The notes under the pieces: model-generated
What the model was told of the DNA's origin: nothing
Databases searched by the model: none
Seen by the model: the letters and a program-made list of their open reading frames with translations, nothing else
Source of the DNA: Algiphilus sp.
GTDB taxonomy: Bacteria; Pseudomonadota; Gammaproteobacteria; Nevskiales; Nevskiaceae
Reading direction: 5' to 3'
DNA length: 64,000 nt
Assembly (NCBI RefSeq): GCF_023145115.1
Contig: NZ_JAGLEJ010000014.1
Location: 1 to 64,000, forward strand
Part shown: positions 26,321-35,750 of the stretch, piece after piece
Layout: each line of letters starts with the position of its first letter
How positions within the stretch are numbered: the stretch's first letter is position 1
Program-made: the position numbers and the translations under genes

Positions 26321-28186
26321 ATGACCATACAGAAGCTCCCCACCGAACTCGTCAACCAGATCGCGGCCGGCGAGGTCGTGGAACGCCCCGCGTCGGTGAT
26401 CAAGGAACTGGTCGAGAACAGTCTCGATGCCGGTGCGCGCGCCATCACGGTGGATCTCGAGCAGGGCGGACTGCGCTTGCTGCGCGTGCGCGATGACGGC
26501 TGCGGCATCGATGCCGGCGATCTGGCGCTGGCCTGCAGCGCGCATGCGACCAGCAAGATCGGCTCCCTGGACGATCTCGAGCGGGTCGGAAGCTTCGGCT
26601 TCCGCGGCGAGGCGCTGGCGAGCATCCTGTCGGTGTCACGCTTTCGCCTGGCGTCGCGCACGCCCGATGCCGAGCACGGCTGGGCCGTGACCGGAGAGGG
26701 CGGACTCGACGGCGAGCTGACCCCCGATGCCCAGCCGCTGGGCACGACCGTCGAGGTACGCGACCTGTTCTGCAACACGCCGGCGCGGCGCAAGTTTCTG
26801 CGCGCCGAGGCCACCGAGGCGCGGCACGTCGATCAGGCGCTGCGCAGGCTGGCGCTGGCGCGCGCGGATGTCGGCATGGCGCTGTCGCACAACGGGCGCC
26901 GGCTGTGGCACTGCCCGCCGCAGGACATCGCGGCGCGCGCCCGGCAGCTCATAGGCGAGGAGTTCTTCGCCCAGGCCGTGCCGGTGGAGAGCGCCGCGAT
27001 GGGACTGACGCTGCAGGGCTGGATCAGCGTGCCGGCGTTCTCGCGCGCGCAGGCCGACATGCAGCACTTCTACATCAACGGCCGCGCGGCGCGCGACCGC
27101 GTGGTGGCCGGGGCGGTGCGACGGGCGTACAGCGACGTGCTGCACGGCGCGCGGCATCCGGCCTTCCTGCTCTTCCTGTCGCTGGATCCGGGGCAGGTGG
27201 ACGTGAACGTGCATCCCGCCAAGCGCGAGGTGCGCTTCCGCGATTCGGGGCGCGTGCACGACTTCCTCTACCAGAGTCTGGAGCGGGCGCTGCGGGATAT
27301 CCGGCCCGACACGACGCAGCATCGCCACGCGCCGGCGGGTGGCGGCGCCGGTCGCGCCGCGCCGCCTCCGGCACCGGCGACGCCGGCCGCGGACTGGGTG
27401 CGGGTGGCCGAGGTCGAGGCGCGCTACGTTGCGGAGGCGACGCCGGCGAGCCGGAGCGATGCATCGCCCGCGGCGGGCGCGGCGTCCGACGGGGCGCCCG
27501 CGGTCGAGCCCGCCGGGACGTTCGACGCCGGCGATGCCGGCGCCGCGGCAGCGGCGATGCCGGCCCCGGAGCCGGCCCCTGCGGACGACTACGGTCCCGG
27601 TCTCGGCGAGCCCATCGGTCAGGTGCACGGCATCTACATCGTGGCGCAGAACAGCCTGGGGCTGGTGGTGGTCGACCAGCATGCAGCGCACGAACGCGTG
27701 CTCTACGAGCGGCTCAAGAAGCAGTACCGCAGCGGCACGATCGCGCGCCAGCAGTTCCTGGTGCCGGTGGCGGTGGCGCTCGACGAGGATGCCGCCGACC
27801 TCGCCGAGGCGCGGGCGGACGAGCTCGCCGAGCTCGGTCTCGACATCGAGCGCAGCGCGCCGCGCCAAGTCCGCCTGCGCGGCGCGCCGCCGATCCTGTC
27901 CGCTGAGTCGGCCGGCGAGCTGCTTCGGCGCGTGCTGGGCGTGGCCGTGGAGGCGGACGGCGGCAATCATCTGGGCGAGGTGCTGGATGCGCAGGAGCGC
28001 GTGCTCGCCGATGTCGCCTGCCGCAGCGCCATCAAGGCCAACCGGCGGATGAGCCTGCCGGAGATGGCGCAGCTGCTGCGCGACATCGAGGCCACCGAGC
28101 GTTCCGGGCAGTGCAACCATGGCCGCCCCACCTGGGTGCAGATGCCGATGGAGGCGCTGGACCGCCTCTTCCTGCGCGGCCAGTAG
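26321..28186 (+). CDS. mutL: DNA mismatch repair protein MutL (endonuclease type)
   Basis: A 621-aa GHKL ATPase that couples mismatch recognition to strand incision. N-terminal motifs are QIAAGEVVERPASVIKELVENSLDA and GFRGEALASI; an Ala/Pro-rich linker spans about 330-420. The C-terminal domain carries DQHA-AH-E-RVLY-E (about residues 452-463), ACRSAIKA and CNHGRPT, the metal-dependent endonuclease motifs absent from MutH-dependent MutL. It precedes miaA by 6 nt in the superoperon. Confidence 0.96.
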   Translation: MTIQKLPTELVNQIAAGEVVERPASVIKELVENSLDAGARAITVDLEQGGLRLLRVRDDGCGIDAGDLALACSAHATSKIGSLDDLERVGSFGFRGEALASILSVSRFRLASRTPDAEHGWAVTGEGGLDGELTPDAQPLGTTVEVRDLFCNTPARRKFLRAEATEARHVDQALRRLALARADVGMALSHNGRRLWHCPPQDIAARARQLIGEEFFAQAVPVESAAMGLTLQGWISVPAFSRAQADMQHFYINGRAARDRVVAGAVRRAYSDVLHGARHPAFLLFLSLDPGQVDVNVHPAKREVRFRDSGRVHDFLYQSLERALRDIRPDTTQHRHAPAGGGAGRAAPPPAPATPAADWVRVAEVEARYVAEATPASRSDASPAAGAASDGAPAVEPAGTFDAGDAGAAAAAMPAPEPAPADDYGPGLGEPIGQVHGIYIVAQNSLGLVVVDQHAAHERVLYERLKKQYRSGTIARQQFLVPVAVALDEDAADLAEARADELAELGLDIERSAPRQVRLRGAPPILSAESAGELLRRVLGVAVEADGGNHLGEVLDAQERVLADVACRSAIKANRRMSLPEMAQLLRDIEATERSGQCNHGRPTWVQMPMEALDRLFLRGQ

Positions 28187-28192
28187 CCGGCG

Positions 28193-29149
28193 ATGCTGCC
28201 CGTCATTGCCGTGCTCGGGCCGACGGCGTCCGGCAAGTCCGACTTCGCGGTCACGCTCTGCGAGCGCGTCGACGGTGAGCTGATCAGCGTCGACTCGGCA
28301 CAGGTGTACCGCGGCATGGATATCGGCACCGCCAAGCCCGGCGCGGCCGATCGCGCGCGGGTGCCGCATCACCTGCTCGATATCCGCGACCCCGCCGAGG
28401 CCTATTCGGCCGCCGCCTTCGCGGCCGATGCCGAACGCCTGATCGGCGATGTGCGCGCGCGCGGGCGGGTGCCGGTGCTGGCCGGCGGCACCATGCTCTA
28501 CTTCCGCGCGCTGTTCGCCGGCCTGTCCGACCTGCCGCCGGCCGATCCGGAGCTGCGCGCCGGGATCGCCGCGCGCGCCAACCGCGAGGGCTGGCCGGCG
28601 CTGCACGCGGAGCTGGCGCGGCTCGATCCGGAAAGCGCCGCGCGCCTGCACCCTAACGACAGCGCCCGCATCCAGCGCGCGCTGGAGATCACGCGCGCCG
28701 GCGGTGCGCCCGCCAGTCAGCGGCGTGGCGGCGGGTCGCGACCGTCGCTGGGGCCGCTGTGCGTGGTGCGCTGGCAGCCGTACGATCGCGCGGCCCTGCG
28801 CGAGCGCATCGCCGAACGCTTCGACGCCATGCTCGCGGCCGGGCTGGTGGACGAAGTGGCGGCCCTCCGGGCCCGCAGCGACATCCATGCCGACCTGCCG
28901 TCCATGCGGGCGGTGGGCTATCGCCAGATCTGGCGCCATCTCGACGGGGAGCTCGATAGGGAGGCCGCGCGGGCTGCCGGCATCAAGGCCACGCGGCTGC
29001 TCGCCAAGCGCCAGTCGACCTGGCTCGGCGGCGGGCTCGTCGAGCGCGCGCTTGTGCGCGAGGGCGACGCGGTGTTCAATGTGCGGGAACGCGCGGACGA
29101 AATCGCTGTCCTGTCTTCGTGTGAACAAGAAGTTGCAACGCGTCGATAA
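28193..29149 (+). CDS. miaA: tRNA dimethylallyltransferase
   Basis: Adds the i6A37 isopentenyl group to tRNAs reading UNN codons. The 318-aa protein has a P-loop (GPTASGKSD), [36 protein letters not shown] and [10 protein letters not shown]. It directly follows mutL. The conserved mutL-miaA-hfq order supports it. Confidence 0.97.
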   Translation: MLPVIAVLGPTASGKSDFAVTLCERVDGELISVDSAQVYRGMDIGTAKPGAADRARVPHHLLDIRDPAEAYSAAAFAADAERLIGDVRARGRVPVLAGGTMLYFRALFAGLSDLPPADPELRAGIAARANREGWPALHAELARLDPESAARLHPNDSARIQRALEITRAGGAPASQRRGGGSRPSLGPLCVVRWQPYDRAALRERIAERFDAMLAAGLVDEVAALRARSDIHADLPSMRAVGYRQIWRHLDGELDREAARAAGIKATRLLAKRQSTWLGGGLVERALVREGDAVFNVRERADEIAVLSSCEQEVATRR

Positions 29150-29221
29150 CCAATAGAGCCCGATACAAGGTCGCGCCAAGGGGAATACCGGCCCGACCGA
29201 AATGAAACAAGGAAAGCAGAC

Positions 29222-29470
29222 ATGACAAAGGGACAAACGCTGCAGGAACCCTTCCTCAACACCCTCCGCAAGGAGCGCATCCCGGTTTCGGTGTACCTGG
29301 TCAACGGCATCAAGCTGCAGGGCCAGGTCGAATCCTTCGATCAGTTCGTGGTCCTGCTGCGCAATGCGGTCAGCCAGATGGTCTACAAGCACGCCATTTC
29401 CACGATCGTGCCCTCGCGCCCGGTGCGCGTGGCCGATACCGACGCCGACGGCGGTCAGTCCGAGAGCTGA
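29222..29470 (+). CDS. hfq: RNA chaperone Hfq
   Basis: A hexameric Sm-like protein that pairs sRNAs with mRNAs. The 82-aa sequence has the Sm1 region ([27 protein letters not shown]), FDQFVVLL and the Sm2 [14 protein letters not shown]; the C-terminal tail is short. AAGGAAAG lies upstream of the ATG in a 72-nt gap after miaA. Confidence 0.98.
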   Translation: MTKGQTLQEPFLNTLRKERIPVSVYLVNGIKLQGQVESFDQFVVLLRNAVSQMVYKHAISTIVPSRPVRVADTDADGGQSES

Positions 29471-29488
29471 TATCGCCTTGCTGCCCGC

Positions 29489-30784
29489 ATGATCGAGCAC
29501 GAGGTCACCGCGGTCGGGCAGACCGCGATCCTGGTGCATGTCAGTTTCCCCGGTTCGGACACCGAGGCCGACACGGCGGAGTTCGTCGAGCTTGCCCGCT
29601 CGGCGAACGCCGACGTGCGCCACTGCGTGGGCGGACGCCGGCAGCGCCCGGATCCCCGGCACTTCGTCGGTCGCGGCAAGGCCGAGGAGATCGCGCAGCT
29701 GGTGGCCGCGGAATGCGTCGAGCTGGTGGTGTTCAACCATGACCTCACGCCGAGCCAGGAGCGCAATCTCGAGCGCCTCCTGAACTGCCGCGTGCTCGAT
29801 CGTGCCGGGTTGATCCTGGACATCTTCGCCTCGCGCGCCCGCACGCACGAGGGCAAGCTGCAGGTCGAGCTCGCCCAGCTCCAGCATCTGGCGACCCGTC
29901 TGGTGCGCGGCTGGTCGCATCTCGAGCGGCAGAAGGGCGGCATCGGCCTGCGCGGTCCCGGCGAGTCGCAGCTGGAGACCGACCGGCGCCTGATCCGGCA
30001 CCGCATGCGCACGCTGGAGGGCCGGCTGGACGCGGTGCGCAAGCGGCGCGCGCGCTCGCGCGCCTCGCGCCAGCGCAACGAGACGCCGACGGTCTCCCTG
30101 GTCGGGTACACCAACGCCGGCAAGTCGACGCTGTTCAACGTGCTGACCACCGGGGACACCTTCGCCTCCGATCAGCTCTTCGCGACGCTCGATCCCACCA
30201 TCCGCCGCTTCGCGCTGCATCCGGGCGAGCACGTCGTGCTCGCCGACACGGTCGGCTTCATCCGCGACCTGCCCCCGGACCTGGTGGCGGCCTTCCGCGC
30301 CACCCTCGAGGAGACGCGCGAGGCCGGTCTGCTGCTGCACGTCGTCGACTGGTCCGACCCCGAGCGCGATCAGCGCATCGCGCAGGTCGAAGCCGTCCTC
30401 CGCGACATCGGGGCGGACGAGGTGCCGCGCCTGCTGGTCTGCAACAAGATGGACCGGGTGGCGGATGGTGACGAGCGCTGCGGCATCGAGCGCGACGCCG
30501 ACGGGGCGGCGCAGCGCGTCTACGTGTCCGCGGTCAGCGGGGCGGGGCTCGACGGTCTCCGCGAGGCGGTGCGCGGCTTCTTCCACGGCCGCCTCGAGGA
30601 GATCGAGGTGCACCTGCCGCCGGAAGAGGCGAGACTGCGCGCGCGTTTCTACGAGGCGCACGCGGTGTGCGCCGAGCACACCGACGACGACGGCACGCTG
30701 CATCTGCGCGTGCGCATGCCGCGCGATCAGCTGCGCCGCATGTGTGCGCGCGCCGGCATTCCGCTGGAGAGTGCCGTCGACTGA
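29489..30784 (+). CDS. hflX: GTPase HflX
   Basis: A ribosome-associated GTPase that splits stalled or heat-damaged ribosomes. The 431-aa protein has an N-terminal HflX domain (RPDPRHFVGRGKAEEI, FNHDLTPSQERNLE, GLRGPGESQLETDRR) and a G domain with GYTNAGKST near residue 207, DTVGFIRDLP and NKMD. It sits 18 nt after hfq, as in E. coli. Confidence 0.96.
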   Translation: MIEHEVTAVGQTAILVHVSFPGSDTEADTAEFVELARSANADVRHCVGGRRQRPDPRHFVGRGKAEEIAQLVAAECVELVVFNHDLTPSQERNLERLLNCRVLDRAGLILDIFASRARTHEGKLQVELAQLQHLATRLVRGWSHLERQKGGIGLRGPGESQLETDRRLIRHRMRTLEGRLDAVRKRRARSRASRQRNETPTVSLVGYTNAGKSTLFNVLTTGDTFASDQLFATLDPTIRRFALHPGEHVVLADTVGFIRDLPPDLVAAFRATLEETREAGLLLHVVDWSDPERDQRIAQVEAVLRDIGADEVPRLLVCNKMDRVADGDERCGIERDADGAAQRVYVSAVSGAGLDGLREAVRGFFHGRLEEIEVHLPPEEARLRARFYEAHAVCAEHTDDDGTLHLRVRMPRDQLRRMCARAGIPLESAVD

Positions 30785-30916
30785 GAATCGAGGGCGGCGA
30801 CCGCTCCCGGTTGCCGCCCGAACGGTGCGACAGGCGGTCCCGTGCCCACGCGGGCTGCTAGACTGTTGCGCTGCAAGGCCGGCCAATCCGGCCGTCTGTC
30901 CTGGATGGAGTCAACA

Positions 30917-32092
30917 ATGGCCTGGAACGAGCCGGGCGGCAGTCAGGATCCCTGGGGATCGGGCGGCCGCGGGTCCAATTCGCCCCCCGATCTCGAGCAG
31001 CTGATCAAGCGCTTCAAGAACCGCTTCGGCGGACGTGGCGGCGGCGGTGGTAACGGCAGCGGCGGAAGCGGCGGGCCCGGAGCGGGTCCGATCATGGGAG
31101 CGGCGGTCGTCATCGCCGGCATCATCGCGGCGCTGTGGCTGGCGTCGGGCTTCTACATCGTCGACGAGCGGGAGCAGGGCGTGGTGCTGCAGTTCGGCGC
31201 CTTCTCGCGGGTCACCGAGCCCGGCCTGCGCTGGCACATGCCCTGGCCGGTGGAGCAGGTCGAGACCATCAACGTCACCGAGATCCGCGAGGCCTCCGAC
31301 CGCACGCTCATGCTGACCCAGGACGAGAACATCGTCGACGTCGAGCTGCGTGTGCAGTACCGCATCTCGGATGTCGAGGCGTACCTGTTCAACGTGCGCA
31401 ATCCGGACGAGACGCTCCAGCAGGCGACCAAGAGCGCGCTGCGCGAGGTGGTCGGCCAGAACACGCTCGACTTCGTGCTGGTCGAGGGCCGCGAGCAGGC
31501 CGCCAATGTCACCCGGGACCGGCTGCAGTCGATCCTCGAGAGCTACGGCACCGGCCTGTTCGTGACCAACGTCAACCTCACCGACGCCAAGCCGCCGTCG
31601 CAGGTGCAGGAAGCCTTCTTCGACGCCATCAAGGCGCGCGAGGACAACGTGCGCCTGATCAACGAGGCCGAGTCCTACGCCAACGACCGCATTCCGCGGG
31701 CGCGCGGCGAGGCGGCCCGCGCCGTCGAGCAGGCCGAGGGCTACCGCGAACGCGTGGTGGCGCGCGCCGAGGGTGATGCGTCGCGCTTCCGGCAGCTGGT
31801 CGCGGAGGTGCGCAAGGCACCCGAGATCACGCGCGATCGCCTCTATTTCGACACCATGACCGAGATCATGGCGGAGACCAGCAAGGTGCTGGTCGACCTC
31901 GACGGATCCGGCTCGGTGATGATGCTTCCGCTCGAGCAGATGCTGCGCAACATCGGCAGCAGCTCGGGTAGCGGCAGCAGTGGCAGCAGCTCGGGCAGCA
32001 GCAGCGGCATTCTGGGAGGCGGCTCCGGCAGCGGCCTGCCGGGGCGCACGACGCTGCCCGATCCCCGGTCGCGCCAGCGGGAGACGCGCTGA
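30917..32092 (+). CDS. hflK: Membrane protease modulator HflK
   Basis: An SPFH/band-7 protein that with HflC forms the cage around FtsH. The 391-aa protein has a Gly-rich cytoplasmic N terminus, one TM helix (GAAVVIAGIIAALWLASGFYIV), an SPFH domain, a coiled-coil AEGYRERVVARAEGDASRF region and a long Gly/Ser-rich C terminus. ATG 30917 has GGATGGAG upstream. Its stop shares one base with the hflC start (TGATG). Confidence 0.95.
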   Translation: MAWNEPGGSQDPWGSGGRGSNSPPDLEQLIKRFKNRFGGRGGGGGNGSGGSGGPGAGPIMGAAVVIAGIIAALWLASGFYIVDEREQGVVLQFGAFSRVTEPGLRWHMPWPVEQVETINVTEIREASDRTLMLTQDENIVDVELRVQYRISDVEAYLFNVRNPDETLQQATKSALREVVGQNTLDFVLVEGREQAANVTRDRLQSILESYGTGLFVTNVNLTDAKPPSQVQEAFFDAIKAREDNVRLINEAESYANDRIPRARGEAARAVEQAEGYRERVVARAEGDASRFRQLVAEVRKAPEITRDRLYFDTMTEIMAETSKVLVDLDGSGSVMMLPLEQMLRNIGSSSGSGSSGSSSGSSSGILGGGSGSGLPGRTTLPDPRSRQRETR

Positions 32093-32961
32093 TGAGCAAC
32101 CGTTCGATATTCCTGATCGCCATCGTCCTGCTCGGCCTGTTCACGCTGAGCCAGTCGTTCTTCATCGTCGACGAGCGCGAACGCGTCATCCTCTTCCAGT
32201 TCGGCGAGGTGCAGGGGCTCGACTACGAGCCGGGCCTGCATCTCAAGGCTCCGTTCGTGCAGAACGTGCGCCGCGTCGAGCGGCGGGTGATGAACCTCGA
32301 CTCGCGGCCGGAGGAGTTCCTGACCTCCGAGAAGAAGCAGGTCAAGGTCAACTACTACGTCAAGTGGCAGGTCGAGGAACTCCGGGAGTTCTACCGTGCG
32401 ACCGGCGGCCAGGAAATGGTCGCGGCCGATCGCCTGTCCTCGATCATGAATCGCGCGATGCGGGACCAGTTCTCCACGCGCACCATCCGCGAGGCGGTGT
32501 CGGACGAGCGCAACGCCATCATGGAGGCGGTGCAGGCCAACACCCGCGAGCCGGTCCAGGAATTGGGCGTCAAGATCGTCGACGTGCGCGTCAAGGTCAT
32601 CGACCTCCCGGACCAGGTCAGCGAGTCGGTCTACCAGCGCATGCGCGCCGAGCGTCAGCGCGTGGCGGCCGACTTCCGGGCCCGCGGCGCCGAGCGCGCC
32701 GAGGAGATCCGCGCCAATGCCGACCGCGAGGCTGAGATCATCGTGGCCAATGCCTACAAGTCGGCCGAGGAGATCCGCGGTGAGGGCGATGCGCGCGCCG
32801 CCGACATCTACGCCGAGGCCTACAGCAACGACGACGAGTTCTACCGCTTCTATCGTTCGCTGAACATCTACCGGAACGCCTTTGCGACCAAGGACAATGT
32901 CATGGTGCTGGAGCCCGAGGGCGAGCTCTTCCGGTACTTCAATCCCGGCACCGGTCAGTAG
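32092..32961 (+). CDS. hflC: Membrane protease modulator HflC
   Basis: SPFH partner of HflK. The 289-aa protein has an N-terminal TM (IFLIAIVLLGLFTLSQSFFIV), DERERVILFQFGEV, an SPFH core and a long helical ERAEEIRANADREAEIIVANAYKSAEEIRGEGDARA segment, then a conserved YRSLNIYRNAF end. Confidence 0.96.
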   Translation: MSNRSIFLIAIVLLGLFTLSQSFFIVDERERVILFQFGEVQGLDYEPGLHLKAPFVQNVRRVERRVMNLDSRPEEFLTSEKKQVKVNYYVKWQVEELREFYRATGGQEMVAADRLSSIMNRAMRDQFSTRTIREAVSDERNAIMEAVQANTREPVQELGVKIVDVRVKVIDLPDQVSESVYQRMRAERQRVAADFRARGAERAEEIRANADREAEIIVANAYKSAEEIRGEGDARAADIYAEAYSNDDEFYRFYRSLNIYRNAFATKDNVMVLEPEGELFRYFNPGTGQ

Positions 32962-32969
32962 AGCCGGCC

Positions 32970-33161
32970 GTGTGGGATGACCTGTTCCGAGCACTCGCGC
33001 TGGTGCTGGTGATCGAGGGGCTGCTGCCGTTCGCGGCGCCCGCGCGCTGGCGCGAGACCATGCTGCGCCTGGCATCGCTGGACGACCGGCAGCTCCGCTT
33101 CGTCGGCGTCAGCGCCATCGTCGGCGGCATGATCATTCTCCAGCTGGTGCGGCTGCTGTGA
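32970..33161 (+). CDS. yjeT: DUF2065 (YjeT) small membrane protein
   Basis: A 63-aa protein with two TM helices around residues 6-22 and 43-62 (LFRALALVLVIEGLLPF; VGVSAIVGGMIILQLV) and a short PARWRETMLRLASLDDRQLR loop. The GTG start is 8 nt after hflC, and the stop overlaps hisZ by 4 nt. Same position as yjeT in E. coli; function unknown. Confidence 0.9.
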   Translation: MWDDLFRALALVLVIEGLLPFAAPARWRETMLRLASLDDRQLRFVGVSAIVGGMIILQLVRLL

Positions 33162-34141
33162 GCGCCCAGCGTGCCGCCTTCCTGCCCGACGGTGTCGAGG
33201 AGCTCCTGCCGGACGCGGCGTGGATGGCCGAGGATCTCCGTCGGCGGCTGCTCGACCACTATCGCGAGCGCGGCTACGGCCTGATCCTGCCGCCCCTCGT
33301 CGAGCATCTCGACAGCCTGCTGGTCGGGGCCGGAGAGGATCTCGAGGAGCAGACCTTCCGCTTCGTCGATCCGGCGAGCGGGCGCATGCTGGGCGTGCGC
33401 GCCGACATGACGCCGCAGGCCGCGCGCATCGCCGCGACCCGCTTCCCGGCCGATCAGGCGGTGCGCCTGTGCTATCTGGGATCGGTGCTGCGCACGCATC
33501 CCGACACGCCGGGCGGCGCGCGCGCGCCGCGGCAGGTCGGATGCGAGCTGTTCGGGGATGCCTCGCTCGAGGGCGACATGGAAGTGCTCGACCTGATGAT
33601 CGGCACGCTGTCACTGGCGGGCGTCCGCGAACCGCTGGTCGATCTCGGCCACATCGGCATCTACAGTCATCTGCTCGCGGATTGCGCGCTGAAGCCGGCC
33701 GACGAGCACGTCCTGTTCGACATCCTCCAGCGCAAGTGCGTGCCGGAGCTCGGCGAGTGGCTGCGCGCGACCGGTCTGCCCGCCGCAACCCGCGATGCGC
33801 TCACCGAGCTGATCGAGCTGCACGGGCCGCCGGAGCAGGTGCTCCCGGCGGCGCGCGAGGCGCTGCCCGACAGCGAACCGGTGAAGGCCGCGCTGCTGGC
33901 GCTGGAGACCGTCTCGGAGCGCCTGCAGGCCAATCCGGCCATCGCCGGGTTGCACATCGATCTTTCCGAGCTCCGGGGTTACCGCTACCAGACCGGGCTG
34001 AGCTATGCCGCCTTCGGCTCCGGCAGCGCGCGCGAACTGGCGCGCGGTGGCCGCTACGACGGTATCGGCGACATCTACGGTGCGCCGCGGCCGGCCACCG
34101 GCTTCTCGGCCGATCTCAACGAGCTGCTGGCGCTGGGCTGA
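33158..34141 (+). CDS. hisZ: ATP phosphoribosyltransferase regulatory subunit
   Basis: A HisRS-like paralog that activates short-form HisG in the first step of histidine synthesis. The 327-aa protein has a class II synthetase-like fold start (LLPDAAWMAEDLRRRLLDHYRERGYGLILPPLVEHLDSL), RADMTPQAARIAATR, and ARGGRYDGIGDIYGAPRPATGFSADLNEL at the C terminus. No hisG lies in the window. GTG start overlaps yjeT. Confidence 0.93.
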   Translation: MSAQRAAFLPDGVEELLPDAAWMAEDLRRRLLDHYRERGYGLILPPLVEHLDSLLVGAGEDLEEQTFRFVDPASGRMLGVRADMTPQAARIAATRFPADQAVRLCYLGSVLRTHPDTPGGARAPRQVGCELFGDASLEGDMEVLDLMIGTLSLAGVREPLVDLGHIGIYSHLLADCALKPADEHVLFDILQRKCVPELGEWLRATGLPAATRDALTELIELHGPPEQVLPAAREALPDSEPVKAALLALETVSERLQANPAIAGLHIDLSELRGYRYQTGLSYAAFGSGSARELARGGRYDGIGDIYGAPRPATGFSADLNELLALG

Positions 34142-35473
<1,332 letters not shown>

Positions 35474-35531
35474 GCCCGCGCGTCTCCAGGGCGGGAGCGG
35501 CCGCCACTATTCGCCATCAGCGCAAACAGCA

Positions 35532-35552
35532 ACGCCGCGCAGTGCGCGGCGT
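35532..35552 (-). terminator. Hairpin between purA and tRNA-Leu
   Basis: A perfect 9-bp stem (ACGCCGCGC, loop AGT, GCGCGGCGT). On the minus strand it is followed by TGCTGTTTGCG, a modest T-rich tail, so it may end tRNA-Leu transcription; it could also serve purA. Confidence 0.5.
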
Positions 35553-35624
35553 CGGTGCGAGCGGCTGGTCCGCTCCGGCAGGCGGGGCCGGAATCGGCCT
35601 GATTGCCTGCGCTATCGTGTCGAG

Positions 35625-35711
<87 letters not shown>

Positions 35712-35721
35712 GTGGGCGCGA

Positions 35722-35750
35722 AATGTATCGGCAGAAGGATTCCTTGTCAA
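35722..35750 (-). promoter_or_regulatory. Sigma70 promoter of tRNA-Leu, overlapping rnr start
   Basis: On the minus strand TTGACA (35745-35750), a 17-base spacer and TACATT (35722-35727) end 11 nt before the tRNA 5' end. The -35 box includes the first base of the rnr start codon, and the spacer covers the rnr ribosome-binding site. Confidence 0.7.

Noticed and set aside
26636..30886. 1416-codon open frame on the minus strand
   Set aside because: It is antisense to mutL, miaA, hfq and hflX and has low-complexity Arg/His/Ala-rich sequence, a by-product of high GC.
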